Of a stretch of DNA of 64,000 bases, positions 51,435 to 59,596 are shown one piece after another. The stretch is from contig CAKRQU010000003.1 in assembly GCA_934394585.1 (NCBI GenBank), positions 1 to 64,000 on the forward strand. Reading direction: 5' to 3'. Position 1 is the first letter of the stretch. Each line of letters begins with the position of its first letter. The translations under genes were made by a program, and so were the position numbers. Source of the DNA: an uncultured Eubacteriales bacterium (GTDB lineage: Bacteria > Bacillota > Clostridia > Oscillospirales > CAG-272). The notes under the pieces were generated by a model. That model ran no database searches and had not been told where the DNA came from. It worked only from the letters and a program-made list of their open reading frames with translations.

Positions 51435-52763
51435 ATGTTTGCCGGTTTACAGGAAAAGCTCGCTGAAGCTTTCAAAAAATTCAGAAACAAAGGCAAGCTC
51501 ACCGAATCCGATGTAAAAGAAGGCATGCGTGCCGTTAAAATGGCGCTGCTGGAAGCCGATGTGAATTTCAAGGTGGTAAAGGAATTTGTCGGCAAGGTGA
51601 CGGAGCGTGCCGTGGGCAGTGAGGTTCTCGAAAGCCTTGTGCCGTACCAGCAGGTAATAAAAATAGTAAACGAAGAGCTGACGGCTCTGATGGGTTCCAC
51701 GGAATCCAAAATAAAAATCGCATCCAGACCGCCCACGGTCATCATGATGGTCGGTTTGCAGGGCGCGGGTAAAACCACGCAGAGCGGTAAGCTCGCGGGG
51801 CTTTTCAAAAGGCAGGGCAAAAATCCGCTCCTCGCCGCGTGCGACGTTTACCGTCCCGCCGCGATAACTCAGCTTCAGGTGGTCGGCGAAAAGCTCGGCA
51901 TACCCGTATATACCGAGGGCGATAAGGTTTCGCCCGTGAAAATAGCCGAAAATGCCGTGAAGCACGCCGCAAAAAACGGCTACGACATGGTTTTCATAGA
52001 TACCGCGGGCAGACTCCATATCGATGAAGCGATGATGGACGAGCTGCTGGAAATAAAGAAAAAGACCGAGCCGTCCGAAATTCTCCTCGTCGTCGATGCG
52101 ATGACGGGTCAGGATGCGGTGAATGTGGCAAAATCCTTTGATGAAAAGCTCGATATCACGGGCGTGGTGATGACAAAGCTGGACGGCGATACGCGAGGCG
52201 GCGCCGCGCTTTCCATAAGATATGTCACGGGCAAACCGATAAAATTCATCGGCGTGGGCGAAAAGCTCGACAATATCGAGGTTTTCCATCCGGACAGAAT
52301 GGCTTCCCGCATACTCGGCATGGGCGATATGCTTTCGCTCATCGAAAAAGCCGAGAAAAACTTCGACGAGAAAAAGGCGGCGGAGCTGGAAGAAAAGTTG
52401 CGCAAATCGCGCTTTACTCTCACTGATTATCTCGACCAGTTCGCCCAGATACGCAATATGGGCAGCATAGAATCCATAGTCGGCATGATGCCCGGCATGA
52501 AACCCGGCGCGCTCAAAGACGCAAAAATCGACGAGAAAATGCTCGACCGCACGGAGGCGATCATCCTTTCGATGACGCCGGATGAGCGCGAAAAGCCCGA
52601 GATACTCAATTCGTCGAGAAAAAGACGCATCGCCGCGGGAAGCGGTACGAGCGTGGAGGACATAAACCGCCTGCTCAGGCAGTTTGACCAGATGAGCAAG
52701 CTGATGAAGCAATTTGCGGGCGGAAAGAAAAAAGGCTTTGGCAAAATGCCTTTCAAAATCTAA
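51435..52763 (+). CDS. ffh: Signal recognition particle protein Ffh
   Basis: SRP54 GTPase of 442 residues that targets membrane proteins co-translationally. N domain, then G1 VGLQGAGKTTQSGKLA, DVYRPAAITQL, DTAGRLHIDEAMM, TKLDGDTRGGAALS and the closing IKFIGVGEKLDNIE. The methionine-rich M domain has GMLPGM-like MPGMKPGA and the RNA-binding RKRRIAAGSGT. GGAGAAAA precedes the ATG. It continues towards rpsP after an 89-nt gap. The SRP RNA gene was not found in the window. Confidence 0.97.
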   Translation: MFAGLQEKLAEAFKKFRNKGKLTESDVKEGMRAVKMALLEADVNFKVVKEFVGKVTERAVGSEVLESLVPYQQVIKIVNEELTALMGSTESKIKIASRPPTVIMMVGLQGAGKTTQSGKLAGLFKRQGKNPLLAACDVYRPAAITQLQVVGEKLGIPVYTEGDKVSPVKIAENAVKHAAKNGYDMVFIDTAGRLHIDEAMMDELLEIKKKTEPSEILLVVDAMTGQDAVNVAKSFDEKLDITGVVMTKLDGDTRGGAALSIRYVTGKPIKFIGVGEKLDNIEVFHPDRMASRILGMGDMLSLIEKAEKNFDEKKAAELEEKLRKSRFTLTDYLDQFAQIRNMGSIESIVGMMPGMKPGALKDAKIDEKMLDRTEAIILSMTPDEREKPEILNSSRKRRIAAGSGTSVEDINRLLRQFDQMSKLMKQFAGGKKKGFGKMPFKI

Positions 52764-52852
52764 GTATAAATAGTCAGAAAGGCTCTGTGCCGACTGAATT
52801 TTTATAAAAAAACAAAAAAAATCAATATTTCTTTTTACGGAGGAATCACAAA

Positions 52853-53098
52853 ATGTCAGTTAAAATCAGACTCAGAAGAATGGGCGCAAAGAAAGCTCCC
52901 TTTTACCGCGTAGTCGTAGCGGATTCCCGCTATCCCCGCGACGGCAGATTTATAGAGGAAATCGGTTACTATAACCCTCTCACAAATCCCGCCGAAATCA
53001 AAATCGACGCCGAAAAGGCAAAAGCATGGCTTGAAAAAGGCGCTCTTCCCACAGAAACAGCAAAGAGCGTTCTCAAAAAGGCCGGCGTAACCGAATAA
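52853..53098 (+). CDS. rpsP: 30S ribosomal protein S16
   Basis: 81-residue primary 16S rRNA binding protein with the typical start VKIRLRRMGAKKAPFYRVVVADSRYPRDGRFIEEIGYYNP. A strong GGAGGA site precedes the ATG. The 89-nt gap after ffh contains a weak imperfect stem (AGTC..GACT with GGC..GCC at about 52773-52796) and a T/A-rich tract that may allow partial termination or hold a promoter. khpA follows after 13 nt. Confidence 0.96.
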   Translation: MSVKIRLRRMGAKKAPFYRVVVADSRYPRDGRFIEEIGYYNPLTNPAEIKIDAEKAKAWLEKGALPTETAKSVLKKAGVTE

Positions 53099-53111
53099 TC
53101 GGAGAGTCAAA

Positions 53112-53351
53112 ATGGTTAATCTCAGCGAGATACTCGCGGACATGGCGCGCGCCATCGTCGATGAACCCGATTCCGTGAGCGTAACGGAAAAAGTAACCGA
53201 AAACGGGACTGTTGTTCTGGAGCTTTCCGTTGCACCCGACGATATGGGAAAGGTTATCGGTCGCGGCGGCAGAATAGCCAAGGCGATAAGACAGGTAATG
53301 AAAGTAGCCGCCAACAAATGCGGCAAAAAAGTTACCGTGGATATCAGATAA
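53112..53351 (+). CDS. khpA: KH-domain RNA-binding protein KhpA (YlqC)
   Basis: 79-residue single KH domain with the GxxG-type VIGRGGRIAKAIRQVMKVAA loop and a C-terminal VTVDI strand. KhpA pairs with KhpB/Jag and binds small RNAs and mRNAs, with effects on cell size. The position directly behind rpsP is the conserved one. rimM, trmD and rplS, which usually follow, are absent: the unit ends in a strong terminator. The ribosome-binding site is CGGAGAG. Confidence 0.93.
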   Translation: MVNLSEILADMARAIVDEPDSVSVTEKVTENGTVVLELSVAPDDMGKVIGRGGRIAKAIRQVMKVAANKCGKKVTVDIR

Positions 53352-53352
53352 T

Positions 53353-53390
53353 AAAAAAAGCGATGCCGCAGCATCGCTTTTTTATTTTTT
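53353..53390. terminator. Bidirectional terminator after khpA
   Basis: A-run, GCGATGC-CGCA-GCATCGC stem and a long T run between convergent khpA and the XRE gene. Confidence 0.92.
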
Positions 53391-53396
53391 ATATTA

Positions 53397-53633
53397 TCAG
53401 AGCCCCGCAAAGAAATCGTCATACTCGCAGCCGTATATCTTTTTCAGCTCGATGAGCACGCTTATTTTCACATTCAGCTCTCCCGATTCGTATTTTGCAT
53501 AGGCGCTCCTCGCTATATCGCATCCGCGTAGCTGGAGCATGGCGCAAAGCTTCTCCTGTGATATTCCGTGCGCATCGCGCAGAGCGCGCAGATTGTCGCC
53601 TATTTTCCTGTCTCTTCGCAGCTTTTGTTCCAT
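53397..53633 (-). CDS. XRE-family helix-turn-helix regulator
   Basis: 78 residues with a Cro/CI-type HTH (NLRALRDAHGISQEKLCAMLQ then RSAYAKYESGELNVKISVLIELKKIY), close to a bare DNA-binding domain. ATG 53633 follows AAAGGATG; an in-frame start at 53681 would lie in the operator region. It is divergent from the SLOG gene, with two 15-bp inverted arms between them, and is therefore likely its repressor and an autoregulator. Confidence 0.85.
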   Translation of the reverse strand: MEQKLRRDRKIGDNLRALRDAHGISQEKLCAMLQLRGCDIARSAYAKYESGELNVKISVLIELKKIYGCEYDDFFAGL

Positions 53634-53651
53634 AAATATCATCCTTTTTAT

Positions 53652-53731
53652 TTTTTGACCAATATCGGTTGCAACTATCAATATTTTCTGCTATAATGGA
53701 ATAAAATATTGACCGTGATACTGGTCAAAAA
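53652..53731. promoter_or_regulatory. Divergent promoter and operator region between XRE and SLOG genes
   Basis: Arms TTTTTGACCAATATC (53652-53666) and GATACTGGTCAAAAA (53717-53731) are inverted repeats with one mismatch. A related TATTGACCGTGATA lies at the second arm's edge. Between them a plus-strand promoter reads TTGCAA (53669-53674), 17-bp spacer, TATAAT (53692-53697). Binding at both arms would flank and block this promoter. Confidence 0.7.
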
Positions 53732-53751
53732 GTCGAAAAAGGCAGAATTTT

Positions 53752-54246
53752 ATGAAAATTTGTTGTATTACGGGACATCGCCCGCAAAATTTTCCATTTG
53801 ATTACGAAAACAAAGAGAGCGCACAATACAAAAAATATATTGCCTGTATGTATGAGAAAGTATTTGCGCTCGCAAACGAAGGCTATGAGCTTTTTATTTC
53901 GGGCATGGCGGACGGCGCGGATACCGACTTTTTCGACGCGGTGATGGCGGCGAGGACAAGGCTCGCCCCGCTGGGAAAAAAAGCGGATTTCGAAGCGGCT
54001 TTTCCCTATCCGAATAAAAAATCCGAAATATTCAGAAAAGAATATCCCGGATTTGCTCTTTCTGTAATTTCGGATAAATATGAAAAAGGCTGTTTTCAGA
54101 AGCGCAACAGATACATGGTGGATAAATCCGATCTTGTGCTCGCATTCTGGAGCGGCAAAACCTCAGGCGGCACATGGAATACACTGAAATACGCCCGCGC
54201 CTCGGGAAAAAAGACAGAATATCTCTGCCCCGAAAGCGATTTTTGA
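53752..54246 (+). CDS. SLOG-superfamily protein (DUF1273/YoqJ-like)
   Basis: 164 residues with a Rossmann-like SLOG fold. The start CCITGHRPQNFPF, then ELFISGMADGADTDFFDAV, and SDLVLAFWSGKTSGGTWNTLKYA near the end match the DUF1273 (YpsA/YoqJ) type. The glycine-rich segments should bind a nucleotide or nucleotide sugar; some SLOG proteins act as sensors in stress or antiphage systems. The start follows a weak AAGG. It ends 3 nt from the convergent AlkD-like gene with no visible terminator between them. Confidence 0.82.
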   Translation: MKICCITGHRPQNFPFDYENKESAQYKKYIACMYEKVFALANEGYELFISGMADGADTDFFDAVMAARTRLAPLGKKADFEAAFPYPNKKSEIFRKEYPGFALSVISDKYEKGCFQKRNRYMVDKSDLVLAFWSGKTSGGTWNTLKYARASGKKTEYLCPESDF

Positions 54247-54249
54247 AAT

Positions 54250-54927
54250 TCACACGCGCAGCGTTTTCAGATATGCCTTTTTATCCTCGGCTATGCGATA
54301 GCTTTCGCGCGCCTTGCTTATCGTTTTATTGTGCGTGAAAGCGTCGAGCCGCCTGCCCTCGAGAATTTTCACCACGTCGTCATAATGCGCTACCATCGCC
54401 GTGGCAAAATACCATGCGCGCATCATGTTTATGTAGTATTCGTCGCTGTGCACGGCAATCACCGCCTCGGGATACGATATATCATAGTTTTCCCCGAGGA
54501 AAAAGTTCATCAGCACGCCTATACCGTAGCGCACTGTGTAGGTATGATCGCTTTTCATCCAGCAAAGCGCCTTTTCAGCCGTTTTTTCCGGATATTTTCC
54601 GAGCGCTTTCGGGCGCAGGCAGTCGCATGTAGCCCAATTGTCGATATACGGCAGAAAGCGCTCCAGCCCGCAGAGGAGCGTATCATAATCCTTTATTTTC
54701 TCCAGAAGAAAGGCGTGGAGATTGTTTTCCTCGTAATATTCATGCGGCAGCTCCGAAAGGAACGCCTGTGCTTCCGCCGTTCCCGCAAGCTCGCGCGCAA
54801 GCGAACGCAGTGCCGGCATGCGCACGCCTATTATAAATTCGGGAGAAACATCCGGTATCAGCGCCGAATGAAATTTTTTATAGCCCGCGTCGGAAAGCGC
54901 GACAAGTTTTTCGTATATTTCCTTCAT
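54250..54927 (-). CDS. AlkD-like DNA alkylation repair protein
   Basis: 225-residue all-helical HEAT-like repeat protein of the DNA alkylation repair (AlkD) family. MPALRSLARELA, YYEENNLHAFLLEKI, LPYIDNWATCDCLRPK and a MRAWYFATAMVAHYDDV segment are characteristic. The family removes bulky or positively charged alkyl adducts from DNA without base flipping. The second half is near full-length, and the catalytic Asp is probably the one in NWATCD. A single gene with a poor ribosome-binding site. Confidence 0.85.
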   Translation of the reverse strand: MKEIYEKLVALSDAGYKKFHSALIPDVSPEFIIGVRMPALRSLARELAGTAEAQAFLSELPHEYYEENNLHAFLLEKIKDYDTLLCGLERFLPYIDNWATCDCLRPKALGKYPEKTAEKALCWMKSDHTYTVRYGIGVLMNFFLGENYDISYPEAVIAVHSDEYYINMMRAWYFATAMVAHYDDVVKILEGRRLDAFTHNKTISKARESYRIAEDKKAYLKTLRV

Positions 54928-54948
54928 AAAAATAAACCCCGTTACAGA

Positions 54949-54975
54949 AATACCGCGACATCGGTCGCGGCATTT
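54949..54975 (-). terminator. Terminator behind the CapD-like gene
   Basis: GCCGCGACC / GGTCGCGG-type stem CCGCGAC-ATCG-GTCGCGG (54953-54971) with T/A tracts on both sides. Confidence 0.7.
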
Positions 54976-54978
54976 TTT

Positions 54979-56940
54979 TCAGTTTTTCACCATTTTCATT
55001 TCGTCGGATTTTTCCGCGCCGGAATTGACTTCAAAAGGCTCGCGATACGTGGGAATGACGGCTTTGAAAGCCGCTTTTATCACGTCCTCGGGCGCGCCGC
55101 CGTCGCAAGCCTTTGCGGCATTTACGAGCACGGCGATTTTTTCATCGACATCCTCTCTTGCAAGAGGCGCGTCCTTTTCTATGAATATCAGCTTGTTGTC
55201 AGTTTTGCCGAGATTTTCCGTTTTTATCAGCAATTCCTCATAAAGCTTTTCACCCGGGCGCAGACCTATTTCTTTTATGTCTATATCCACATAAGGGGTA
55301 AAACCCGAAATGCGTATCATATTTTCCGCGAGATCGAGGATTTTCACCGGTGCGCCCATATCGAGCACAAAAAGCTCGCCGCGCGAGGCATTCACGCCCG
55401 CTTCCATTACGAGCTGGCTCGCCTCGGGTATGGTCATGAAATAACGGATTATTCTCCTGTCCGTTATCGTCACGGGTCCGCCCGATTCTATCTGACTCCT
55501 GAAAAGAGGTATCACGGAGCCGTTGCTGCCGAGCACATTTCCGAATCTAACCGCGGCAAAAGACGTTTTGCTGTCGGTGCGGCACTGCACGATCATTTCG
55601 CACATTCTTTTCGAGGCGCCCATCACGTTTGTCGGGTTTACGGCTTTATCCGTGGATATGAGAATGAATTTCTTCACGCCGTATTTTTCCGCGGCATCAG
55701 CCGTATTGTATGTACCGAGCACATTGTTTTTCACCGCCTCGGAACCATTGTGCTCCATGAGCGGAACATGCTTGTGCGCAGCCGCATGGAAAACCACATC
55801 TGGACGGTATTTTGCGAAAATATTATCTATTCGCGCCCTGTCGCGCACGGAAGCTATTTCCACATCTATATCGAGAGAATTGCCGTATTTTCTTTTCAGT
55901 TCCTGCTCTATCTCGTAGGCATTGTTTTCGTAAATATCGAGGATAATCAGCTTTTTCGGCGAAAGCATAGCCGACTGGCGGCATATTTCGCTTCCTATCG
56001 AACCGCCGCCGCCAGTAACCAGCACGGTTTTGCCGCGGTAAAAATCTCGCATGGATATGCTTTCGATATCCACGGATTTTCTGAAAAGCAAATCTTCTAT
56101 TTTGAAATCTCTTATCACGCGCTTTGAAAGCTCGCCGCCCGCGTTGTTTTCTATCAGCGGGAAATCGTAAAGCTTTACTTTGCATCCCGTTTCGCTGTAG
56201 AAATCATAGAGTCTGCGCGCCTTTTCGCCCGAAATATCGGAAAGCGCTATGAATATTTCCTGCACGGGCATTCCCTTCAGCCGCATCAGAGTATCTCTGC
56301 CCTCGGCATATACGGGTATTCCGTTTATTACGGAGCCTATTTTGCTGTTGCTGCTGTCGATGAAGCAAACGGGGATATAGTGCGATTTCGGATTGCACAG
56401 GAGTTCGTCCGCGAGAAGCGCGCCTACTCTGCCCGCTCCGACTATGGCTACGCTTATTTTATGCGAAGGTATATCGCCGTCCTGCGAGCGGGCATTTGCA
56501 GTGCGGTAAACAGACTGATAGAGAAAACGCGACGCCAGCGACGCGAGGCAATAAAGCGTGACTGCCGAAACGCTCTGCCACAGCGGCGGATTTATGCCTG
56601 CCGCCGCCAGCACCGAAACGGCAACTATACCTCCCAGCGCATCGGAAATTATAATGCGCAGATACGCCCTGTAATTTGCATATCGCGAAACGAAATTATA
56701 TGCGCCCAGAAGAATACGCGCCGCAAAGGGAAAAGCCCAGAGTGCCATAGCACAAAACAATGTCTGCGAAAGCTCCTGTTTTTCAAACCCGGGGAGGGTT
56801 TCGTTTATTTCATAAACCGTGAAAAATACTATGGCAAAGCATAATATATCTATTATGAGAAGGCGCCATCTGCGCCATACGGCAAAAATGCTCGGATATG
56901 TGACGCGCCGCGCCGTTTTTTTCTCCTTTTTTACGCCCAT
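54979..56940 (-). CDS. Membrane nucleotide-sugar 4,6-dehydratase, CapD/FlaA1/PglF family
   Basis: 653 residues. Four N-terminal membrane helices (about 25-125), a first Rossmann domain with VAIVGAGRVGALLADELL (about residue 165), and a second with VTGGGGSIGSEICRQ (about 310) carrying the DNA-sequence-typical STDKAVNPTNVMGASKRMCE (Lys-containing active-site motif). This is the long membrane form that makes UDP-2-acetamido-2,6-dideoxy-4-keto sugars from UDP-GlcNAc for surface glycans. No glycosyltransferases are adjacent. It has its own promoter. Confidence 0.9.
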   Translation of the reverse strand: MGVKKEKKTARRVTYPSIFAVWRRWRLLIIDILCFAIVFFTVYEINETLPGFEKQELSQTLFCAMALWAFPFAARILLGAYNFVSRYANYRAYLRIIISDALGGIVAVSVLAAAGINPPLWQSVSAVTLYCLASLASRFLYQSVYRTANARSQDGDIPSHKISVAIVGAGRVGALLADELLCNPKSHYIPVCFIDSSNSKIGSVINGIPVYAEGRDTLMRLKGMPVQEIFIALSDISGEKARRLYDFYSETGCKVKLYDFPLIENNAGGELSKRVIRDFKIEDLLFRKSVDIESISMRDFYRGKTVLVTGGGGSIGSEICRQSAMLSPKKLIILDIYENNAYEIEQELKRKYGNSLDIDVEIASVRDRARIDNIFAKYRPDVVFHAAAHKHVPLMEHNGSEAVKNNVLGTYNTADAAEKYGVKKFILISTDKAVNPTNVMGASKRMCEMIVQCRTDSKTSFAAVRFGNVLGSNGSVIPLFRSQIESGGPVTITDRRIIRYFMTIPEASQLVMEAGVNASRGELFVLDMGAPVKILDLAENMIRISGFTPYVDIDIKEIGLRPGEKLYEELLIKTENLGKTDNKLIFIEKDAPLAREDVDEKIAVLVNAAKACDGGAPEDVIKAAFKAVIPTYREPFEVNSGAEKSDEMKMVKN

Positions 56941-56984
56941 GGTTTTGCAAAGTCCTTGTACTACAGTATATAATATTAATTATA

Positions 56985-57013
56985 ATTCTATCACATACGC
57001 ATCGCCTTGTCAA
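56985..57013 (-). promoter_or_regulatory. Promoter of the CapD-like gene
   Basis: Minus-strand TTGACA (57013-57008), 17-bp spacer, TAGAAT (56990-56985), 45 nt before the start codon. Confidence 0.75.
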
Positions 57014-57068
57014 TAGCGTTTTCGACAGGCTTCGCATACCGCGAGCGGCAAAAATACGGCATGGCGGC

Positions 57069-57800
57069 TCACATTTTCATCTTTTTTCTGAAAATAACCA
57101 CGGCAAAGGCAAATATTACCGCGGCATAAGCGCATACCACGCCGAGATGAAGCGGCACAGCCGCGTAGTTTCCCGCCATAGCTTCGCGCGCCGCGTCTGC
57201 CGCATGGGCAAAAGGCAGAATATGCGCGATTTTTTCAAATGCGCTGCCCGCCACGGAAAGGTCAAACCATACGCCCGAAAGCCAGCCGGATATATTTGTC
57301 AGCAATGCGCCGCATACGCCGCCGACCTGTTTATCATTCATCACGCTGCCGCAAAGCAGACCTATTCCCGTATAAAGCACCGCTGCGGGAATAAGCACAG
57401 CCATACAAATAAGTACATTCACGCCGAATTTCAGCCCGAACGCGAGCGATACGGCAAAGCATACCGCGCTCTGCACTATACCCATAGGTATGAGCGGCAG
57501 AGTATATCCGAAAATAAAATCGGCGCTTTTCATCGGAGATGAATAAAGCCGCATGAGAAAAGACGATGTCCTGTCCTTGGACACGAGCATGGCGGCAAAA
57601 AGCGCGAGAAAGCAAAGCCCGAAAGCCGCAACGCCGGGCGCGAGCTTTTCTATATTATACAGGTCCACGGGGATATTGCGCTGAATAGCCGTCATCAGAA
57701 GCAGCAGTATCAGCGGAAACGCGATGCCGAAAAACAGCGTGACGGGATCGCGCAGCATTTCTTTTATATTTCTTCCCGCAAAAGCGCATGTCTTTTTCAT
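57069..57800 (-). CDS. ABC-2 type transporter permease
   Basis: 243-residue membrane protein with six helices and the ABC-2 layout: an N-terminal cytoplasmic segment (NIKEMLRDPVTLFFGIAFPLILLLL), then helices separated by short loops. Start ATG 57800 overlaps the ATPase stop as ATGA, so subunits are coupled. It is likely a peptide or drug exporter; the target is unknown. AbrB at the head of the operon suggests local control. Confidence 0.88.
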   Translation of the reverse strand: MKKTCAFAGRNIKEMLRDPVTLFFGIAFPLILLLLMTAIQRNIPVDLYNIEKLAPGVAAFGLCFLALFAAMLVSKDRTSSFLMRLYSSPMKSADFIFGYTLPLIPMGIVQSAVCFAVSLAFGLKFGVNVLICMAVLIPAAVLYTGIGLLCGSVMNDKQVGGVCGALLTNISGWLSGVWFDLSVAGSAFEKIAHILPFAHAADAAREAMAGNYAAVPLHLGVVCAYAAVIFAFAVVIFRKKMKM

Positions 57801-58519
57801 ATTTTTCCGCCTCCCGCCAGTGTGACAAAAGCATTTTCAAAATTATCCGCGCCCGCCTTTTGTATCAACTCCGACGCCGTGCCGCAGGCTGCGAGCGAGC
57901 CGTGCGCCATTATGCCTATCCTGTCGGAAAGGCTTTCCGCCTCCTCCAGATAATGCGTGGTGAGTATCACCGTGGTGCGGCTTTTCAGCTCCTTCACCAC
58001 TTCCCAAAGCTCTCTTCTCGCTATTATGTCAAGCCCCAGAGTAGGCTCATCGAGAAAAAGCAGTTTCGGTTCCGTTATCAGTGCTATGGCTATGCTAAGC
58101 CTTCTCTGCCAGCCGCCGGAAAGTGTTTTGGCTTTTCTTTTTGCCACTTCGGTCAGCTTCATGCTTTCCATTTCATGCGCGGCTCTTTCACGCGGATTTT
58201 GCATGCCGTATATTCCCGCGATAAATTCGAGATTTTCGCGCACGGTGAGATTTGGCGCCACGGCGGTTTCCTGCGGGGAAACGTTTAAAAGCTCTTTTAT
58301 TTTTGTCGTTTCACCGAGGATGCTCATGCCGAAAATGCGCGCATCGCCCTTCGTCGGTTTTGCGAGGCACGAAAGCATCTTTATCATGGTGGATTTTCCC
58401 GCGCCGTTTATGCCGAGCAGAGCGAAAAGCTCGCCTTCTTCTATTTTCAGATTTACTTTGTTTACGGCGGTCACGTCTTTGTATTTCTTTGTCAGATCAA
58501 AAGTTTCTATCGCTGTCAT
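57797..58519 (-). CDS. ABC transporter ATP-binding subunit
   Basis: 240-residue ATPase: Walker A GINGAGKSTMIKML, Q-loop with VSPQET, signature TLSGGWQRRLSIA (Trp in place of the second Gln), Walker B LLFLDEPTLGLD, and the switch His in LTTHYLEEAE. This is the DrrA/NodI-like class that works with ABC-2 permeases. It overlaps the AbrB gene by ATGA upstream and the permease gene by ATGA downstream, a compact three-gene operon. Confidence 0.92.
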   Translation of the reverse strand: MTAIETFDLTKKYKDVTAVNKVNLKIEEGELFALLGINGAGKSTMIKMLSCLAKPTKGDARIFGMSILGETTKIKELLNVSPQETAVAPNLTVRENLEFIAGIYGMQNPRERAAHEMESMKLTEVAKRKAKTLSGGWQRRLSIAIALITEPKLLFLDEPTLGLDIIARRELWEVVKELKSRTTVILTTHYLEEAESLSDRIGIMAHGSLAACGTASELIQKAGADNFENAFVTLAGGGKI

Positions 58520-58785
58520 TTGTTTTCCTCCTTTTTGGTTATGCTTTCCAACTCCGAGCGAAAACGTCTTTCGTCCTCCGTGCCGATACCTGCCATCGCT
58601 TTGTCCACGGCATCTGTTATCACGTCCAGCCTGTTCAGCGCTATGCCGCGGTTTTCATCAGCGAGAAGAAGCACTGTGTCCCCGGGCTTCAGATCAAACA
58701 TGTCCCGCATGGATTTCGGTATCACTATCTGTCCCTTTGCACCTATTTTCGCTACATCCATTATTTTGCCTTTTTTATTTTCCAT
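58516..58785 (-). CDS. AbrB/MazE/SpoVT-type swapped-hairpin DNA-binding protein
   Basis: 89 residues with the AbrB DNA-binding domain IGAKGQIVIPKSMRDMFDLKPGDTVLLL (residues about 14-41) and a charged helical tail. No MazF-type toxin follows. It lies at the start of an operon with an ABC transporter that it overlaps by 4 nt, so it probably regulates that operon, possibly at the sequences around its promoter. The upstream region contains a perfect-type promoter. Confidence 0.85.
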   Translation of the reverse strand: MENKKGKIMDVAKIGAKGQIVIPKSMRDMFDLKPGDTVLLLADENRGIALNRLDVITDAVDKAMAGIGTEDERRFRSELESITKKEENK

Positions 58786-58826
58786 GATTTCTCCTTTCGG
58801 TATGATTTGTTATACTATTCATACTT

Positions 58827-58854
58827 ATTATACCATGTTTTGGCATAATGTCAA
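58827..58854 (-). promoter_or_regulatory. Promoter of the AbrB-ABC operon
   Basis: Minus-strand TTGACA (58854-58849), 16-bp spacer, TATAAT (58832-58827). GTTATACTATTCATAC-like sequence at 58809-58824 may bind the AbrB-type protein. The promoter abuts the end of dispersed element copy D. Confidence 0.8.
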
Positions 58855-58989
58855 GTGGGGGGGAGTTTCTTTTGCCGAAGAAACGAAGAAAAAGAAGCGG
58901 GCGGCACTCGCCGCCCGTGGAAGTTTCTTTCTCTACCGAGAAACGGGGGGTCGCGCTTTTCACTGACGAAAAGCGCGGGAAAAGTCATC

Positions 58990-59478
58990 AAAGGAAGGCT
59001 CCTCGCCCTCCTTTGCAAACTACCTCGCACCCCGTCGAGTTAGCCGCAAAAAGCAATGCGCGGCAAGTATATGCTATATATAGCAAATCAAAAAAGCTTT
59101 TGTCTATCTCTCCGCATATCATCAGCCATACCGCGCGTGCGAACATAGTATGCCGCAAAAAGCGAGCAGATTCGACGGGGTGGGTGGTGCCGCGCCGAAA
59201 GTTTAGCTACACTTCCCACTGTAGGCTAAACTCCGACTGCGCGAGCATGGCTTGATGCTTATCGAGTCGGGGAGGCTAAGGCTAAAGTCAGAGCAAACTA
59301 AATCCCGTGTTAAGCGGGGGTCTGAACCATACTTCCGGTTTAGTCTACAGTCGGACTGTCGGGGAAGTATGTTCGCACGAGTCGCCGCGAGGCGACAGAA
59401 GGTGTTTAAAAGAGGAATTGACACATACGCGCAGCGTGTGTGTCGGCGTCGCCGAGACAGGAGTTTCCTTCCTCTTTT
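58990..59478 (-). repeat. Dispersed structured element, copy D (442-bp core plus 47-nt loop insertion)
   Basis: Same orientation as copy C. The closing stem lies at 58990-59016 and the opening hairpin at 59408-59478. The four-base loop of the other copies is replaced by 51 nt (59418-59468), itself palindromic (GACACATACGC..GTGTGTGTC and GGCGTCGCC). Unlike the other copies it lies between tandem genes, downstream of the cation-diffusion gene and just upstream of the AbrB promoter. The flanking modules are GGGCGGC-ACTC-GCCGCCC near 58902 and AAGTACACCTTCG at 59505. The rest of the 58855-59565 gap is such modules; no gene is seen. Confidence 0.85.
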
Positions 59479-59565
59479 TGACTTTTGGTACTTTTCTTCA
59501 CAGAAAAGTACACCTTCGTTTCCATCGTAAGGAAAAGTAATTTCCCGCGCTTTTATAAAAGGCAT

Positions 59566-59596
59566 AAAAAAACGCCCGAAAACGGGCGTTTCTTTA
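59566..59596 (-). terminator. Terminator of the cation diffusion facilitator gene
   Basis: AAACGCCCG-AAAA-CGGGCGTTT stem with a T run on the minus strand, overlapping the stop codon. Confidence 0.9.

Noticed and set aside
58516..58785. Toxin-antitoxin antitoxin (MazE-like)
   Set aside because: No toxin gene follows; the protein is coupled to an ABC transporter instead.
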